Source: Thiomonas sp. X19 (GTDB lineage Bacteria; Pseudomonadota; Gammaproteobacteria; Burkholderiales; Burkholderiaceae_C). Taken from it: a DNA stretch of 64,000 nt. Each line of letters begins with the position of its first letter. The first letter of the stretch is position 1. The notes beneath the pieces were generated by a model. It was given only the letters and a program-made list of their open reading frames with translations, did no database searches and had not been told where the DNA came from. Location: assembly GCF_900089495.1 (NCBI RefSeq), contig NZ_LT605203.1:2197622-2261621 (forward strand), written 5' to 3'. The translations under genes were made by a program, and so were the position numbers. This document shows, one piece after another, positions 1 through 8,690 of the stretch.

Positions 1-122
1 GCCCGCGCTGTACGCCTTGAACCGATCTCGACCGAGATGGTTCAAGATGACTTCCGCCATGATGCTGCGCGCGGAATTGCCGGTGCAGATGAACAGCGCG
101 TTGTAGATCTCTTTGGGGCCAT
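1..122 (-). pseudogene. arsC: second arsenate reductase (ArsC), partial, possible 5' frameshift
   Basis: The reading frame runs off the left edge. It encodes the N-terminal phosphatase-type loop C-T-G-N-S-A-R (CX5R) followed by S-I-M-A-E and N-H-L, the usual start of low-molecular-weight-phosphatase-type arsenate reductases. It lies directly after arsA, whose TGA overlaps an ATG (TGACATG). That ATG at 120-122 is one base out of phase with the conserved frame: the stretch ATGGCCCCAAAG appears to lack one base. Either the gene is frameshifted at codon 3-4, the assembly has an indel, or a non-ATG start is used. Family assignment is solid; functionality is unknown. Confidence 0.7.
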
Positions 123-123
123 G

Positions 124-1902
124 TCACGCTCTTTCGGTGATGAGACTGGGGCGGGCAGCCAGTTCCAGCAGGCGATCGACGCCGACGGGCTCTTCTCTTA
201 GCAGCGGAACGACCGCGTAGCGCTGGGCATGGCGGGTAGCGACGGCGTCGATTTCTCGCAGTTCATGGCAGGCACGCTGACGCAGCAAGGGCGAGTTCGG
301 CGTGGCAGCCGCGATGCTGTTGTTGATGATCCAGGCCCAGGGCTCGATCCCGGCGCGGCGCAGGTCAGCTTGCAGGTTTGCCGCTTCCAGTACCGGTGTG
401 GTTTCGGCCAACGTCACGATCAGCACCTTGGTCTGCCTGGCGTCCTGCAACTGCATCATCGGGGTGGTGTAGTGCAGCCCGGTCCCGGCCATCTGGCGGG
501 TGATTTCACGGTGATAGGCGCCAGTCGCGTCGAGCAGCAGCAAGGTGTGGCCGGTCGGTGCCGTGTCCATCACCACGAACTTCTTGCCGGCCTCGCGAAT
601 GATGTGCGAGAAGGCCTGGAACACCGCGATTTCCTCGGTGCAGGGCGAGCGCAGGTCCTCTTCCAGCAGCGCCCGGCCTTCCGCATCGAGCCGCGCGCCC
701 TTGGTGGCCAATACGTGCTGCCTGTAACGCTCGGTTTCAATGTGCGGGTCGATCCGGCTGACCATGAGGTTGTCCAGCGCGCCGCTCAGTGTTTCAGTCA
801 GATGCGCGGCCGGGTCGGACGTGGTGAGGTGGACCGGCAGGCCGCGATGGGCCAGTTCTGCCGCGATGGCAGCGGCCAGGGTGGTCTTGCCCACACCGCC
901 CTTGCCCATCAGCATCACAAGACCGTGGCCGTCTTCGGCGATGCCATCGACCAACACGGACAGACTGGGTGCATCAAGTACGACCGGAGCCACATGGGTG
1001 CTGGGCGCTTGCGTGGCCGTCGTGACCAGTAGCTGGCGCAAGGCATCCAGACCGACCAGGTTGAAGGGCTTGAGCGCGACCTGATCGCGGGGCAGCGTCT
1101 TGAGCACATCAGGGATTGCGTCCAATGCGGCCCGTTCGTGCGCGCAGATGGCTGCGGCCAAGGGGTCGTGCGCCGCTTCTTCCGGTGGCAGGACGCCGTT
1201 GATCACCAGATACTGCTGCGACAGGCCAATGCCGGCGAGTTCCTCATGGGTGCGTGCAACCTCCCGCAAGGTGGCTTGCTGGGCGCGGGCCACCAGAATC
1301 AAGCGGGTGCGCTGGGCATCGGCCAAAGCCTCCACTGCCGCCTTGTATTGGGCGCGCTGCTTGTCCAGTCCGGCCAATGGGCCGAGGCAGGACGCATCGC
1401 CCTTGTCCGCTTCAAGGAAATCACTCCACGCGCCGGGCAATTGCAACAGCCGGATGGTGTGACCGGTCGGGGCTGTATCGAAAATGATGTGGTCGTAGTC
1501 AGCGGTCAGGGCCGAGTCGGTGAGCAACGCGGTGAATTCGTCAAAGGCGGCGATTTCGGTGGTGCAGGCGCCGGAGAGCTGTTCCTCGATGCCGTTGACG
1601 ATGTCGTCCGGCAGCGTCCCGCGCACCGGGCCGACGATGCGCTCCCGGTACTGCTGTGCCGCTTGCTGCGGGTCGATTTCCAGAGCCGACAGACCGGGCA
1701 CACCATTGATGTGGGTGATCGTGTTGCCGATGGCCTGGCCGAAGACTTGGCCGACGTTGGATGCGGGGTCGGTGCTGACCAGCAGGACTTTCTTGCCGTG
1801 CTCGGCAAGGTGGATTGCCGTGGCGCAGGACAGCGACGTTTTGCCCACGCCGCCTTTGCCGGTGAAAAAGAAAAAGCGCGGCGGCAGTTCGAGAAATTTC
1901 AT
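124..1902 (-). CDS. arsA: arsenite efflux pump ATPase ArsA
   Basis: A 592-residue soluble ATPase that powers arsenite/antimonite efflux through ArsB. It has the duplicated A1-A2 structure: P-loops G-K-G-G-V-G-K-T near residues 15 and 332, and two D-T-A-P-T-G-H-T signal-transduction motifs near 146 and 449. Cysteines near 113, 170 and 420 match the metalloid site known from the family (C113/C172/C422 in the E. coli plasmid protein). Start chosen at the ATG at 1900-1902 because the P-loop begins 14 residues in, as in homologues; the open frame upstream overlaps arsD. Sits 19 bp after arsD in an arsR-C-D-A-C operon. Confidence 0.97.
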   Translation of the reverse strand: MKFLELPPRFFFFTGKGGVGKTSLSCATAIHLAEHGKKVLLVSTDPASNVGQVFGQAIGNTITHINGVPGLSALEIDPQQAAQQYRERIVGPVRGTLPDDIVNGIEEQLSGACTTEIAAFDEFTALLTDSALTADYDHIIFDTAPTGHTIRLLQLPGAWSDFLEADKGDASCLGPLAGLDKQRAQYKAAVEALADAQRTRLILVARAQQATLREVARTHEELAGIGLSQQYLVINGVLPPEEAAHDPLAAAICAHERAALDAIPDVLKTLPRDQVALKPFNLVGLDALRQLLVTTATQAPSTHVAPVVLDAPSLSVLVDGIAEDGHGLVMLMGKGGVGKTTLAAAIAAELAHRGLPVHLTTSDPAAHLTETLSGALDNLMVSRIDPHIETERYRQHVLATKGARLDAEGRALLEEDLRSPCTEEIAVFQAFSHIIREAGKKFVVMDTAPTGHTLLLLDATGAYHREITRQMAGTGLHYTTPMMQLQDARQTKVLIVTLAETTPVLEAANLQADLRRAGIEPWAWIINNSIAAATPNSPLLRQRACHELREIDAVATRHAQRYAVVPLLREEPVGVDRLLELAARPSLITERA

Positions 1903-1921
1903 GGTGATACTTCCTCTGCGT

Positions 1922-2284
1922 TCAGCAGCAGTGGCTGCCGGCGCAGCAGCCCTGTGCTGCTTTCGACACTGCTGTCGGTTGTGGAATGCCTGCCCAGCGA
2001 GCCAGCTCCATGCGGTTGGGGTAGCGGCCCGCCAATGCCACTGCACCATCCACCAGAACCAGGGGCAGGGCTTCCTGGCCGGAGCGTTCCAGGAACGATT
2101 TGACCGTCGGGTTTTCGGCGAATGCCAGCGGCTGTCGGGCCAGATTGAAACGCTCGATCTGCGCACCGTTTTGCTTGGCCCAATCGGCGTCCGCCGAAAA
2201 GCTGACCAGACTTTGATCGACCTCCACGCCGCACACGCCGGTGCTGCAGCACAGCGCCGGGTCATAGACTTGAATGGCTTTCAT
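1922..2284 (-). CDS. arsD: arsenic metallochaperone ArsD
   Basis: A 120-residue protein that hands As(III)/Sb(III) to ArsA and can act as a weak repressor. The N-terminal C12-C13-xxxx-C18 triad used for metalloid transfer is present, and the protein ends in two further vicinal cysteine pairs (near 112-113 and 119-120), as in the classical plasmid ArsD. It lies between arsC and arsA on the same strand, so it is presumably co-transcribed from the arsR promoter. Confidence 0.96.
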   Translation of the reverse strand: MKAIQVYDPALCCSTGVCGVEVDQSLVSFSADADWAKQNGAQIERFNLARQPLAFAENPTVKSFLERSGQEALPLVLVDGAVALAGRYPNRMELARWAGIPQPTAVSKAAQGCCAGSHCC

Positions 2285-2315
2285 TTTGATTCCTCATCGA
2301 TAATTGAAATTATGG

Positions 2316-2795
2316 TCATGAAAAAAGCTTTCCGATCCGATCCAGATCCTCCTTCAAGCATGCGGGATCGTTCTTTAACTCCGTCAGCGGCAGGGTGAGG
2401 AAGGTCTCGATGCGGGTGCGCAGGATGCGATAGGCTGTCATGAAGGCAGCATTGATTGCCCCGTCGCCCCCGGTAGCATGCGCAGGGTCTTCGACACCCC
2501 AATGCGCGCGCAGGACCGGGCCAAGATAGGCCGGGCAGGCTTCGCCTGCGGCGCTGGAGCAGACGGTGATCACGATGTCCGGGGTTTTGGGCAAGTCGTC
2601 CCAGGACTTGCTGGAGAGTCCAACGGCCGGGATGCCTTCCCGCTCCAGCAAGGCCAGCGAGCGCGGATGCACCTGCCCGGTTGGATGGTTGCCCGCGCTC
2701 ATCGCCATCCAGCCGGCGGGAGCCAGGTGGTTGAACGTGGCTTCGGCCAGAATCGAGCGGCAGGAGTTGCCTGTGCAGAGAAAGAGGATGTTCAT
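2316..2795 (-). CDS. arsC: arsenate reductase, low-molecular-weight phosphatase type
   Basis: A 159-residue cytoplasmic enzyme reducing arsenate to arsenite. The catalytic loop C7-T-G-N-S-C-R13 sits at the N-terminus. A second cysteine pair separated by seven residues, in V-C-S-S-A-A-G-E-A-C-P, matches the cysteine shuttle of thioredoxin-coupled ArsC. Three bases separate its start from the arsR stop and 31 bp follow before arsD, consistent with one transcript. Confidence 0.95.
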   Translation of the reverse strand: MNILFLCTGNSCRSILAEATFNHLAPAGWMAMSAGNHPTGQVHPRSLALLEREGIPAVGLSSKSWDDLPKTPDIVITVCSSAAGEACPAYLGPVLRAHWGVEDPAHATGGDGAINAAFMTAYRILRTRIETFLTLPLTELKNDPACLKEDLDRIGKLFS

Positions 2796-2798
2796 GGC

Positions 2799-3170
2799 TC
2801 AGGTTTCGACTAGGGTTGGCGAAGCTGTCGGCAGTGCCGTGTCGCAGTAGGTTGAAGCGCTGCTCAAGCCCGGACATTGCCCCGAGCGCCCGGAGCAGCA
2901 CTCCTCGGTGAGATAGGCGATCAGATCCAGCATCAATGGAATGTTCGCCCGATAGCGCAGGTAGCGCCCCTCCTGTTCCACAGTGAGAAGGCGGGCCTGG
3001 GTCAGGGCCTTCAAATGGAAGGAGAGGTTGGTCGGCGGCACGTCAAGGGTGATCGCGATCTCGCCAGCCACCAAGCCCTCAGGCCCCTTTTTGACAAGCA
3101 GCCGATACACGTCCAACCGCACACCTGACGAGAGCGATTCGAAGATTGAAGTTGCGGATATTTTTTCCAT
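2799..3170 (-). CDS. arsR: arsenic-responsive repressor ArsR
   Basis: A 123-residue winged-helix ArsR/SmtB repressor, first gene of the ars operon. The recognition region L-D-V-P-P-T-N-L-S-F-H-L-K lies near residues 42-54. It lacks the classical E-L-C-V-C-D-L metal site in helix 3. Instead C91, C92 and C99 lie at the C-terminal end of the dimerisation domain, as in the Acidithiobacillus ferrooxidans type of ArsR (Cys95/96/102). As(III) release from DNA is therefore expected to use this C-terminal triad. That last point is inference from spacing. Confidence 0.94.
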   Translation of the reverse strand: MEKISATSIFESLSSGVRLDVYRLLVKKGPEGLVAGEIAITLDVPPTNLSFHLKALTQARLLTVEQEGRYLRYRANIPLMLDLIAYLTEECCSGRSGQCPGLSSASTYCDTALPTASPTLVET

Positions 3171-3260
3171 TTTTCAAGTCTACAACAATGATTGAATTCA
3201 TGCCTTGTGCTGTACGCATGCAGACATATGAATGACATGCAGTTGCTTTAGCAAGAGTCA
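3171..3260 (-). promoter_or_regulatory. ars promoter/operator region
   Basis: AT-rich 90 bp upstream of arsR with no gene. It holds a direct repeat CATGCAG ... CATGCAG about 20 bp apart. An ArsR operator and promoter must lie here by position, but no clear -35/-10 pair or textbook operator can be named. Confidence 0.35.
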
Positions 3261-3457
3261 ACAATCACGAAATTGTCACATCGTGAGCCTAGTGTGAAAG
3301 GCCCTGCTGCATTGCATAACAGGGGCCGAGACTTTCCTGTGCCGTCCTTCGACCCGACCGTTGCGATGGTGCCGAGCGTTTCTGGCCAATTCGTAGCGCG
3401 CGTGCCAAAATCCATCCACGCCAAGCTCTCTCGTGCCCAAGCCGAGGGCGTGCCTTA

Positions 3458-4571
3458 TTGAGCCGGCATCAACGAACTTGAATCAAGCCGCATAACGAAC
3501 CGGTCCATGTTCGAAGTATTTGCGAATCCGCTCAGGCTGACGTTGCACGCTGCGCAGGTGGCGTGCGGTGGCCTTGACCAGTTGCAGCTTCGTGCGCGCC
3601 GGGGCCAGAGTCGTCACCGCTTGCTTGATGTCGGCGTTGGCCATCTCGTCGGGGTTGAGTTCGGGGCTGTAGCTGGGCAGGTAGAACACCTCGATCGCAT
3701 CGGCGTGCTCGGCCAGCCAAGCTTTCACGGGCTTGGCGTGATGCACCCGCAGGTTGTCCAGGATCAGGAACAACTTCTTGCTCGCCCTTTTGATCAGCCG
3801 GCGCAGGAAGTCGATCAGGATGTCCGTGTTGAGCGCGCCGTCGAAAATGCGCCAGCGCATCTGCCCCTTGTTGGTCACGGTGGAGATCACCGACAGGCCG
3901 TGGCGCTTGTTGTTGACGCGGATCACCGGCGTTTGCCCCTTGGGCGCGAAGCCGCGACCCCGTACGTCGTCGCTGCGCAGCCCGCTCTCGTCGCCCCAGT
4001 GAATCTCCGCACCTTCGGACTTGGCCTTCGCGGCGATGACCGGGTAGTCCTCCTCGAGCCACTTCTTGACCGCCGCGGGCGACTGCTCGTACGCCTTTTT
4101 CATCGGCTTTTGCGGCGTGAAGCCCCAGCGCGCCAGGTACAGGCCCATCGTGCGCACCGCCAACCGGATGCCAAAGCGCTGCTCGATGAGCTGCGCGACC
4201 GCCGTGCGGGTCCACAGCGCGTAGGGCATCTTCAACGGGTCAGGCGTCTTGTCGGTGATGAGCTTGCGCACCGTCGCCTCCTGTGCCGCGTCCAGCAGCC
4301 GGCCATCGCCGCTCTTGCGCCCACTGGGTGCGTCGCGCAAGGCCTTCGCGCCCGCCGCTTCGTGGCGCTTGCAGATGTCGAACACACCGGTGCGGCTCAA
4401 CCCAGTCTGCGCCGCAATCTCGTCGTAGGTCCGGCCCGCTTTGCGTAGGCGGATGACCTGCACGCGTCTCTCGTGTCGCGCGTCGCGCGACAGCGATCTC
4501 ATGTCAGTTGCTTCCATCACACCAACATGATGGCGCATGCGAATACTTCAAGTTAAATACTTCCGAATCAA
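3458..4571. mobile_element. IS630-family insertion sequence
   Basis: Both ends share the same spaced inverted repeat, TTGA-N2-CGG-N8-AACTTGAA (left from 3458, right read backwards from 4571). Both are flanked by TA (3456-3457 and 4572-4573), the IS630 target. One transposase gene fills it. It splits a hicB-like gene. Confidence 0.85.
3483..4538 (-). CDS. IS630-family transposase
   Basis: A DDE transposase of about 350 residues. An N-terminal helix-turn-helix region (Y-D-E-I-A-A-Q-T-G-L-S-R-T) is followed by the catalytic core with W-G-D-E-S-G, L-I-L-D-N-L-R-V-H-H and the Y-S-P-E-L-N-P-D-E motif typical of the IS630/Tc1 group. An ATG seven codons downstream is an equally possible start. The frame is intact, so the element may be active. 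Confidence 0.93.
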   Translation of the reverse strand: MRHHVGVMEATDMRSLSRDARHERRVQVIRLRKAGRTYDEIAAQTGLSRTGVFDICKRHEAAGAKALRDAPSGRKSGDGRLLDAAQEATVRKLITDKTPDPLKMPYALWTRTAVAQLIEQRFGIRLAVRTMGLYLARWGFTPQKPMKKAYEQSPAAVKKWLEEDYPVIAAKAKSEGAEIHWGDESGLRSDDVRGRGFAPKGQTPVIRVNNKRHGLSVISTVTNKGQMRWRIFDGALNTDILIDFLRRLIKRASKKLFLILDNLRVHHAKPVKAWLAEHADAIEVFYLPSYSPELNPDEMANADIKQAVTTLAPARTKLQLVKATARHLRSVQRQPERIRKYFEHGPVRYAA

Positions 4572-4631
4572 TAATGCGTTGGCCTTGGTCGCGGAGGGCC
4601 TGGGGACGCGTGATCCTCATCCCTGAACGCT

Positions 4632-5261
4632 GTCTGTTCCCGGCGGTCCGCTTGGGATCGTCTCAGAAACGGATCGCAAAGTGCGTTCAGCGTATGTCCT
4701 CTTTCCCTGCCCTACCCTGGGCTCATCCCCGTACCCCACCCGTCTGCCTCCACTTCAGCTTCCACTGTCGAATCTTCCAAATCTGCATCCCTGGACGCTG
4801 CGCTGGCCCAAACCCGGGCGTTCAACCGCCTGCGTAACCTCGCGGAGAAAGCTGCCAAGGATGCCGGATTGCAGGTTCTGCGCCCGGTGGCGCAGACCTA
4901 TCTGGCCGGCTTGCCGGTGCTGAAACTGCAAGCGGCTGAGGATGACCAGCCCGGTCGTGCGCCCTATTTGCTGCCGTTGGCGGCGGACATTCACACCCAG
5001 TTCGCGCGGTGGATGCGCGCCCAGCCTGCAAGCCAAACCCTCTCGGGCACGGCTTTGCATCCGTTGTCCAAGCAACTGCTGTATCCGCATCTCTCCTCGC
5101 CAGCGTACAGGCGGGTGGTTTGGGTGCGCACCTGCGGGTCAACCTGGATGGCTCGCCCGCAGGGGCCATCACCCCGGGGCGCCGGGACGCGGCCCGGCAA
5201 CGCCTGGCCCGCCAGCCTTGAGTCCGCCATGACGTTCAGCACCCGAGTCGGTAACGACTGA
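4632..5261 (+). other. unrecognised coding remnant between two insertion sequences
   Basis: A stop-free frame shows protein-like composition, for example A-F-N-R-L-R-N-L-A-E-K-A near 4800 and L-A-A-D-I-H-T-Q-F-A-R-W near 4980. It has no convincing start or Shine-Dalgarno. Near 5100 another frame (R-V-N-L-D-G-S-P-A-G-A-I, ending at 5221) looks more coding-like, which suggests a frameshift. I do not recognise the family. It lies between a broken hicB-like gene and an IS5-type element and is probably a decayed gene. Confidence 0.3.
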
Positions 5262-5288
5262 AAAATCCGTAAACAGTCCAGTAGTTCC

Positions 5289-6127
5289 TTAGATAGTGTC
5301 GTCACGAGATGCGCAGCCAGAGGACGAGGCATCGAATTTGTACGGCGGCAACGAATGAGGCGACGTTTTTCGCGTAGCGCGTGGCGATGCCCCTCCATCG
5401 CTTGAGATGTAGGAAGGCGTTCTCGACCAGATGGCGCAGTTTGTAGAGCGCCTTGTCATAGGCCCTGGGTTGCTTGCGATTCTTGCGCGGCGGAATCACG
5501 GCCTGGGCACCTTGCGCTTGGGCTTTCGCCACGATGGCATCGCTGTCGTAGCCTTTGTCAGCAAGCAGGCAGTCCATCTTGAACCCGTCCATCAACTGCT
5601 CAGCCTCTGCGCAATCTGCTCGGGTACCTTCTGTAATAGCCGCTCTGAGCGGCAGACCATGCGCATCCACGGCCAGATGTATCTTGGTGTTGAGCCCCCT
5701 TTTGTACGGCTCATGCCCTGATTGCCTCCACGCGCTCCCGCTGCGTGCGGGTGAACCTTGCAATGGCTGGCATCCAGCATGAGCCATTCGAAATCAGGCT
5801 CCACAATGAACTGCTCGAGCAGCGACTCCCAAATGCCCTGGTCACGCCAGCGGCAAAAACGCCGATGGGTGTTTTTCCACCCACCATACGAGGCCGGCAG
5901 GTCTCGCCACGGCGCGCCGGTGCGAAGAATCCAGAACACGGCATTGATGAATTGGCGGTTGTCCAGCGCAACCCCACCCCAAACCCCCGCTCGCCCCGGC
6001 AGATGGGGCTCGAGCAATTCCCAGTGCCTGTCTGATAGGTCGTGTCGATGAAGAGTCTCTGGCATCTCAATAGCGCAGTCGTTGCAAACAACGCCATCAT
6101 GCCATATCTCGTGACGACACTATCTAA
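5289..6127. mobile_element. IS5-family (IS427-like) insertion sequence
   Basis: Perfect 22-bp terminal inverted repeats (5289-5310 and 6106-6127, TTAGATAGTGTCGTCACGAG then AT). Size about 840 bp with a two-frame transposase, as in the IS427 subgroup. Its right end lies 40 bp before a truncated NrfD-like gene, so this insertion probably removed that gene's 5' end. Confidence 0.93.
5302..6065 (-). CDS. IS5-family transposase made by -1 frameshift
   Basis: Frame A (6065 down to 5592) carries the N-terminal domain (L-S-D-R-H-W-E-L-L-E-P-H-L and the W-I-L-R-T-G-A-P-W-R-D-L-P motif). Frame B (5787 down to 5302) carries the catalytic DDE half (L-A-D-K-G-Y-D-S-D-A-I and N-A-F-L-H-L-K-R-W-R). The frames join at an A-AAA-GGG slippery run near 5700. 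Slipping back one base gives S-R-T-K-G-G-L-N-T-K-I-H, the contiguous sequence expected for IS427 transposases. Programmed -1 frameshifting is known for this group. Confidence 0.88.
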
Positions 6128-6168
6128 CGCGACAGGATAGAACTTTATTTTTCAGGATAGAATTTCAT

Positions 6169-7146
6169 TTGGCGTCAACAGTGGCGCTGATCCTGGCCGG
6201 TTTCGTCAACGTGCTGGCTGAAGTGAAACAACCGGGGCGGCTCATTTTTGGCTACTTCCTTGGCTGGTCCAACTGGGATACGGCCATCATCAAATACGGC
6301 ATCATCCTGCTACCGATTTTTCTGGTGGTGGCTTGGTGGCTGAGTTTCCAATGCATCCCGCGCGCGAGGCTGGGCGCCGAGATCGAGAAGCTTTCAGGCA
6401 TCTGGCGCAAGCTGGCCGACATTTTTAGCCTGTGGAGCCGGCATTACAGCGTGTTTGAATCGAAGTGGCTCAAACCGGTGCTGGTCACCACCGTCTTTCT
6501 CGGATTGTTCGCCCCGCTGCATTCCGCAGTGTTCCTGATGAACGAACATGGGGTGCCGGTGTGGAATTCGCCTGCGGCGGCCATTCTCTTTTTCGCGAGC
6601 GCCATTGCCGTGGCTGCCCTCGCCGAACTGGTGGTGATTCCCGCGCTGGCCTGGGCCGTCACAGCCACCAGGCCTGCCGCGCAGACCGGCCATCGCATCA
6701 CTGCCGCAGTTGCGCTCGGCGTATGCCTCGTGACCTGGTATGGCTGGATGTGGTGGCTCGGGCGTTTTGGCTCCATTGAGGAGTTGCGCGCAGCCAACTT
6801 GTTCATGGGTCCGTATGGCGCGGAAATCACCTGGAACTGGACCGTCATCGGCCTCCTGATCCCGCTCGTGCTGCTGCTTCTGCCCACTGGGCGCGGCTAT
6901 GGAGCGCAATGGCTTGCCTTCCTGGGTGCAACCTGGGGCTCGTATGCCGCGCGCATCGGCATCGTCATCGGCGGCGAGGCCATCAACCGGAGCGGGGCCG
7001 GTTACTACACCTTCCATTTGAATTTCGGGGAGCTTTGGTACACCGGTGTCAGCGTGCTGCTGTTCCTGGGCATCCTGGCTGCGCTGCTGGCCGCCATGCC
7101 GCGCGACGCGCAATCCGCACCCTTCTCCACTGCGAAAAAGGTTTGA
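6169..7146 (+). pseudogene. ttrC: NrfD-type membrane subunit, 5'-truncated (tetrathionate reductase subunit C-like)
   Basis: About 325 residues, mostly membrane segments (at least eight hydrophobic helices). It has the NrfD-type K-Q-P-G-R-L-I-F-G-Y loop near the start, the region that follows TM helix 2 in the family. TM1 and the usual ATG are missing; the frame is open back into the IS5 end, so the only starts are TTG-type and the gene is probably truncated. The next gene, 4 bp downstream, begins like TtrA, matching the ttrB-ttrC-ttrA order of tetrathionate reductase. NrfD subunits anchor molybdopterin oxidoreductases and oxidise quinol. Confidence 0.65.
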
Positions 7147-7287
7147 CATCATGGACATCTCACGACGTGGTCTTCTGACTCTCGGGGCCGTCGCCGGACT
7201 GGGCGCGGGCACACTCGGGTTTTCCAAACGCCTGATCGATCTGGTGCCGCTGACCAACCGCGGGCGAAAAGCCCTGCATCCCATTTA

Positions 7288-8597
7288 GAGATCGTTAATA
7301 AATTAAGTGTGCACTTCTATGCAGGCTTGATGGTGTAGTTCCAGTCACCGTGGAAGGCGTTGCGGTCGATGGGAATGGCGGCGAAGTCGGCGTCAGAGAC
7401 GCCCACCCCCTTGGGATAGAGGCCGGCGTCGAGTTCGGCGTGCACGGTCAAGCCGCTGCGCGTGCGGGTGTTGGCGATCAGATTCACGATGACCTCATGG
7501 CTGATCAAGGGGCGGCCGCGCCAGTTCATGGTGATGAACGCGAACAGGCGGTGCTCAATCTTGTTCCACTTGCTGGTGCCTGGCGGGAAGTGGCAGACGT
7601 GGATGGTCAACCCCGTCTCCTGCGCGAGGCGACTCAACTCCAGCTTCCACAGGCGCACCCGATGCCCGTTGCTGCCGCCCCCATCGGCGGTAATGGTCAG
7701 TTGCCGGGCCTCGGGGTAAAGCGGGCAGCCCATGGCAAACCACCAACGCCGGATCGTCTGCACCGCAAACGCCGATGTGTCGTGATCGGTGCCCACGCTC
7801 ACCCAACCTGCGTCCGCCCCGATGTCATACACCCCGTAGGGATTGGCGCGCCCCAGGTCGGGATCCACAAAGTCGTGCACCTTGACCTGTACCGGTTCGC
7901 CGCTGGGGTGCCACTCGCGCCCGTTGTTTTTGTACGGCCCCACCAACTCCTTCTTCTTCGTGTCCACCGAGATCGCCGGTTGCCCCGCCTCCAGGGCTGC
8001 ACTCACCGTGGCATTGATGAACTCGAACTGGGCGTTGCGATCCGGGCTCTGATGCCCCTCAATGACCTTGGCGTTGCCTTGCAAGCTGTAGCCCTGGGCC
8101 TTGAGCAGCCGCCCCACCACGACGTGGCTCACCACGTGGCCGCGCGCCTGGAGTTCATCGGCCAGCACCCGCAAACTCTTGCAACTCCATAGCAAGGGAG
8201 ATTGCGGATCGCCGCGCGTCGCCGGACAGACCAGGTCGAGTAACTCGGGCACCAGAGTGCTGTCCTTCTCGGCAAGCCTTTTGCGCCCTGCGCCAGGAGC
8301 TCGCACCCGAGCTCCTGCGTTTCCATCTCCCGGGGCCGCATCCCCGCGCGTAGCAAGCGCCCCAACCTCCTGGAGCCCGGAGAGCACCGTACGACGCGAG
8401 ACCCCCGTCGCCGCCGCGACATGGGAGATGCCGCCGCGCCCCAGCACCAGCGCTTCGACGCCCACAAACAGTCGGCGCTGGCGCTCATCAAGCACTCCGC
8501 GCAGAACCTCCCATCGCCGCTTGATCGTGGATTCGCCTTGCATCCTGCAAGACTAGTCCTCCTACTCTGATTGAGCAAGTTATTTGTTAACGATCGC
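7288..8597. mobile_element. ISAzo13-family insertion sequence
   Basis: 1310 bp bounded by imperfect inverted repeats (left GAGATCGTTAATAAATTA from 7288, right end read backwards GCGATCGTTAACAAATAA from 8597). A 3-bp TTA duplication flanks it (7285-7287 and 8598-8600). One full transposase gene. Removing it restores the ttrA frame. Confidence 0.92.
7317..8543 (-). CDS. ISAzo13-family transposase
   Basis: A 408-residue transposase with an N-terminal HTH stretch (I-S-H-V-A-A-A-T-G-V-S-R-R-T-V), then S-V-D-T-K-K-K-E-L-V-G, T-A-D-G-G-G-S-N-G and P-G-T-S-K-W-N-K-I-E-H-R-L-F, which supply the DDE acidic residues of the ISAzo13 group. Intact frame; the stop is close to the left terminal repeat. Confidence 0.93.
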   Translation of the reverse strand: MQGESTIKRRWEVLRGVLDERQRRLFVGVEALVLGRGGISHVAAATGVSRRTVLSGLQEVGALATRGDAAPGDGNAGARVRAPGAGRKRLAEKDSTLVPELLDLVCPATRGDPQSPLLWSCKSLRVLADELQARGHVVSHVVVGRLLKAQGYSLQGNAKVIEGHQSPDRNAQFEFINATVSAALEAGQPAISVDTKKKELVGPYKNNGREWHPSGEPVQVKVHDFVDPDLGRANPYGVYDIGADAGWVSVGTDHDTSAFAVQTIRRWWFAMGCPLYPEARQLTITADGGGSNGHRVRLWKLELSRLAQETGLTIHVCHFPPGTSKWNKIEHRLFAFITMNWRGRPLISHEVIVNLIANTRTRSGLTVHAELDAGLYPKGVGVSDADFAAIPIDRNAFHGDWNYTIKPA

Positions 8598-8690
8598 TTA
8601 CGGCAACTCCAACACCCCGGAATGGCTGCGCGACACAGCCACGGGCAAGCTCGTGCCCAACCCGCAATGGGCCCTGCGCCACACGGTGGA

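Larger units (their letters stand above)
3273..4626 (+). pseudogene. HicB-like antitoxin fragment split by IS630
   Basis: The 5' piece (3273-3457) ends in S-G-Q-F-V-A-R-V-P-K-S-I-H-A-K-L, the start of a HicB-type ribbon-helix-helix domain, and stops at codon G-V-P-Y. The piece after the IS (4572-4626) reads N-A-L-A-L-V-A-E-G-L-G, the usual end of the same domain, then stops. Rejoining 3457 to 4572 restores one frame. The first 35 or so residues are not HicB-like, so the gene may already have been a fragment. No HicA toxin is next to it. Confidence 0.6.
7151..8690 (+). pseudogene. ttrA: molybdopterin oxidoreductase (TtrA-like), broken by ISAzo13 and IS21
   Basis: 7151-7287 encodes a twin-arginine leader (S-R-R-G-L-L-T-L-G-A) for export of a folded molybdoenzyme and runs to L-H-P-I. 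The frame resumes after the ISAzo13 at 8598: removing the IS and one TTA copy gives L-H-P-I-Y-G-N-S-N-T-P-E-W. It then reads to N-P-Q-W-A-L-R-H-T-V near 8690, where an IS21 fragment begins. Known TtrA proteins have a similar stretch (I-F-G-N-A-L-I-P-E ... N-P-Q) just before the first Fe-S cysteines. All catalytic domains are absent from the window. Confidence 0.7.

Noticed and set aside
4508..4923. Overlapping short frames starting near 4508 and 4681
   Set aside because: They begin inside the IS630 end and have non-coding composition; a different frame is more protein-like.
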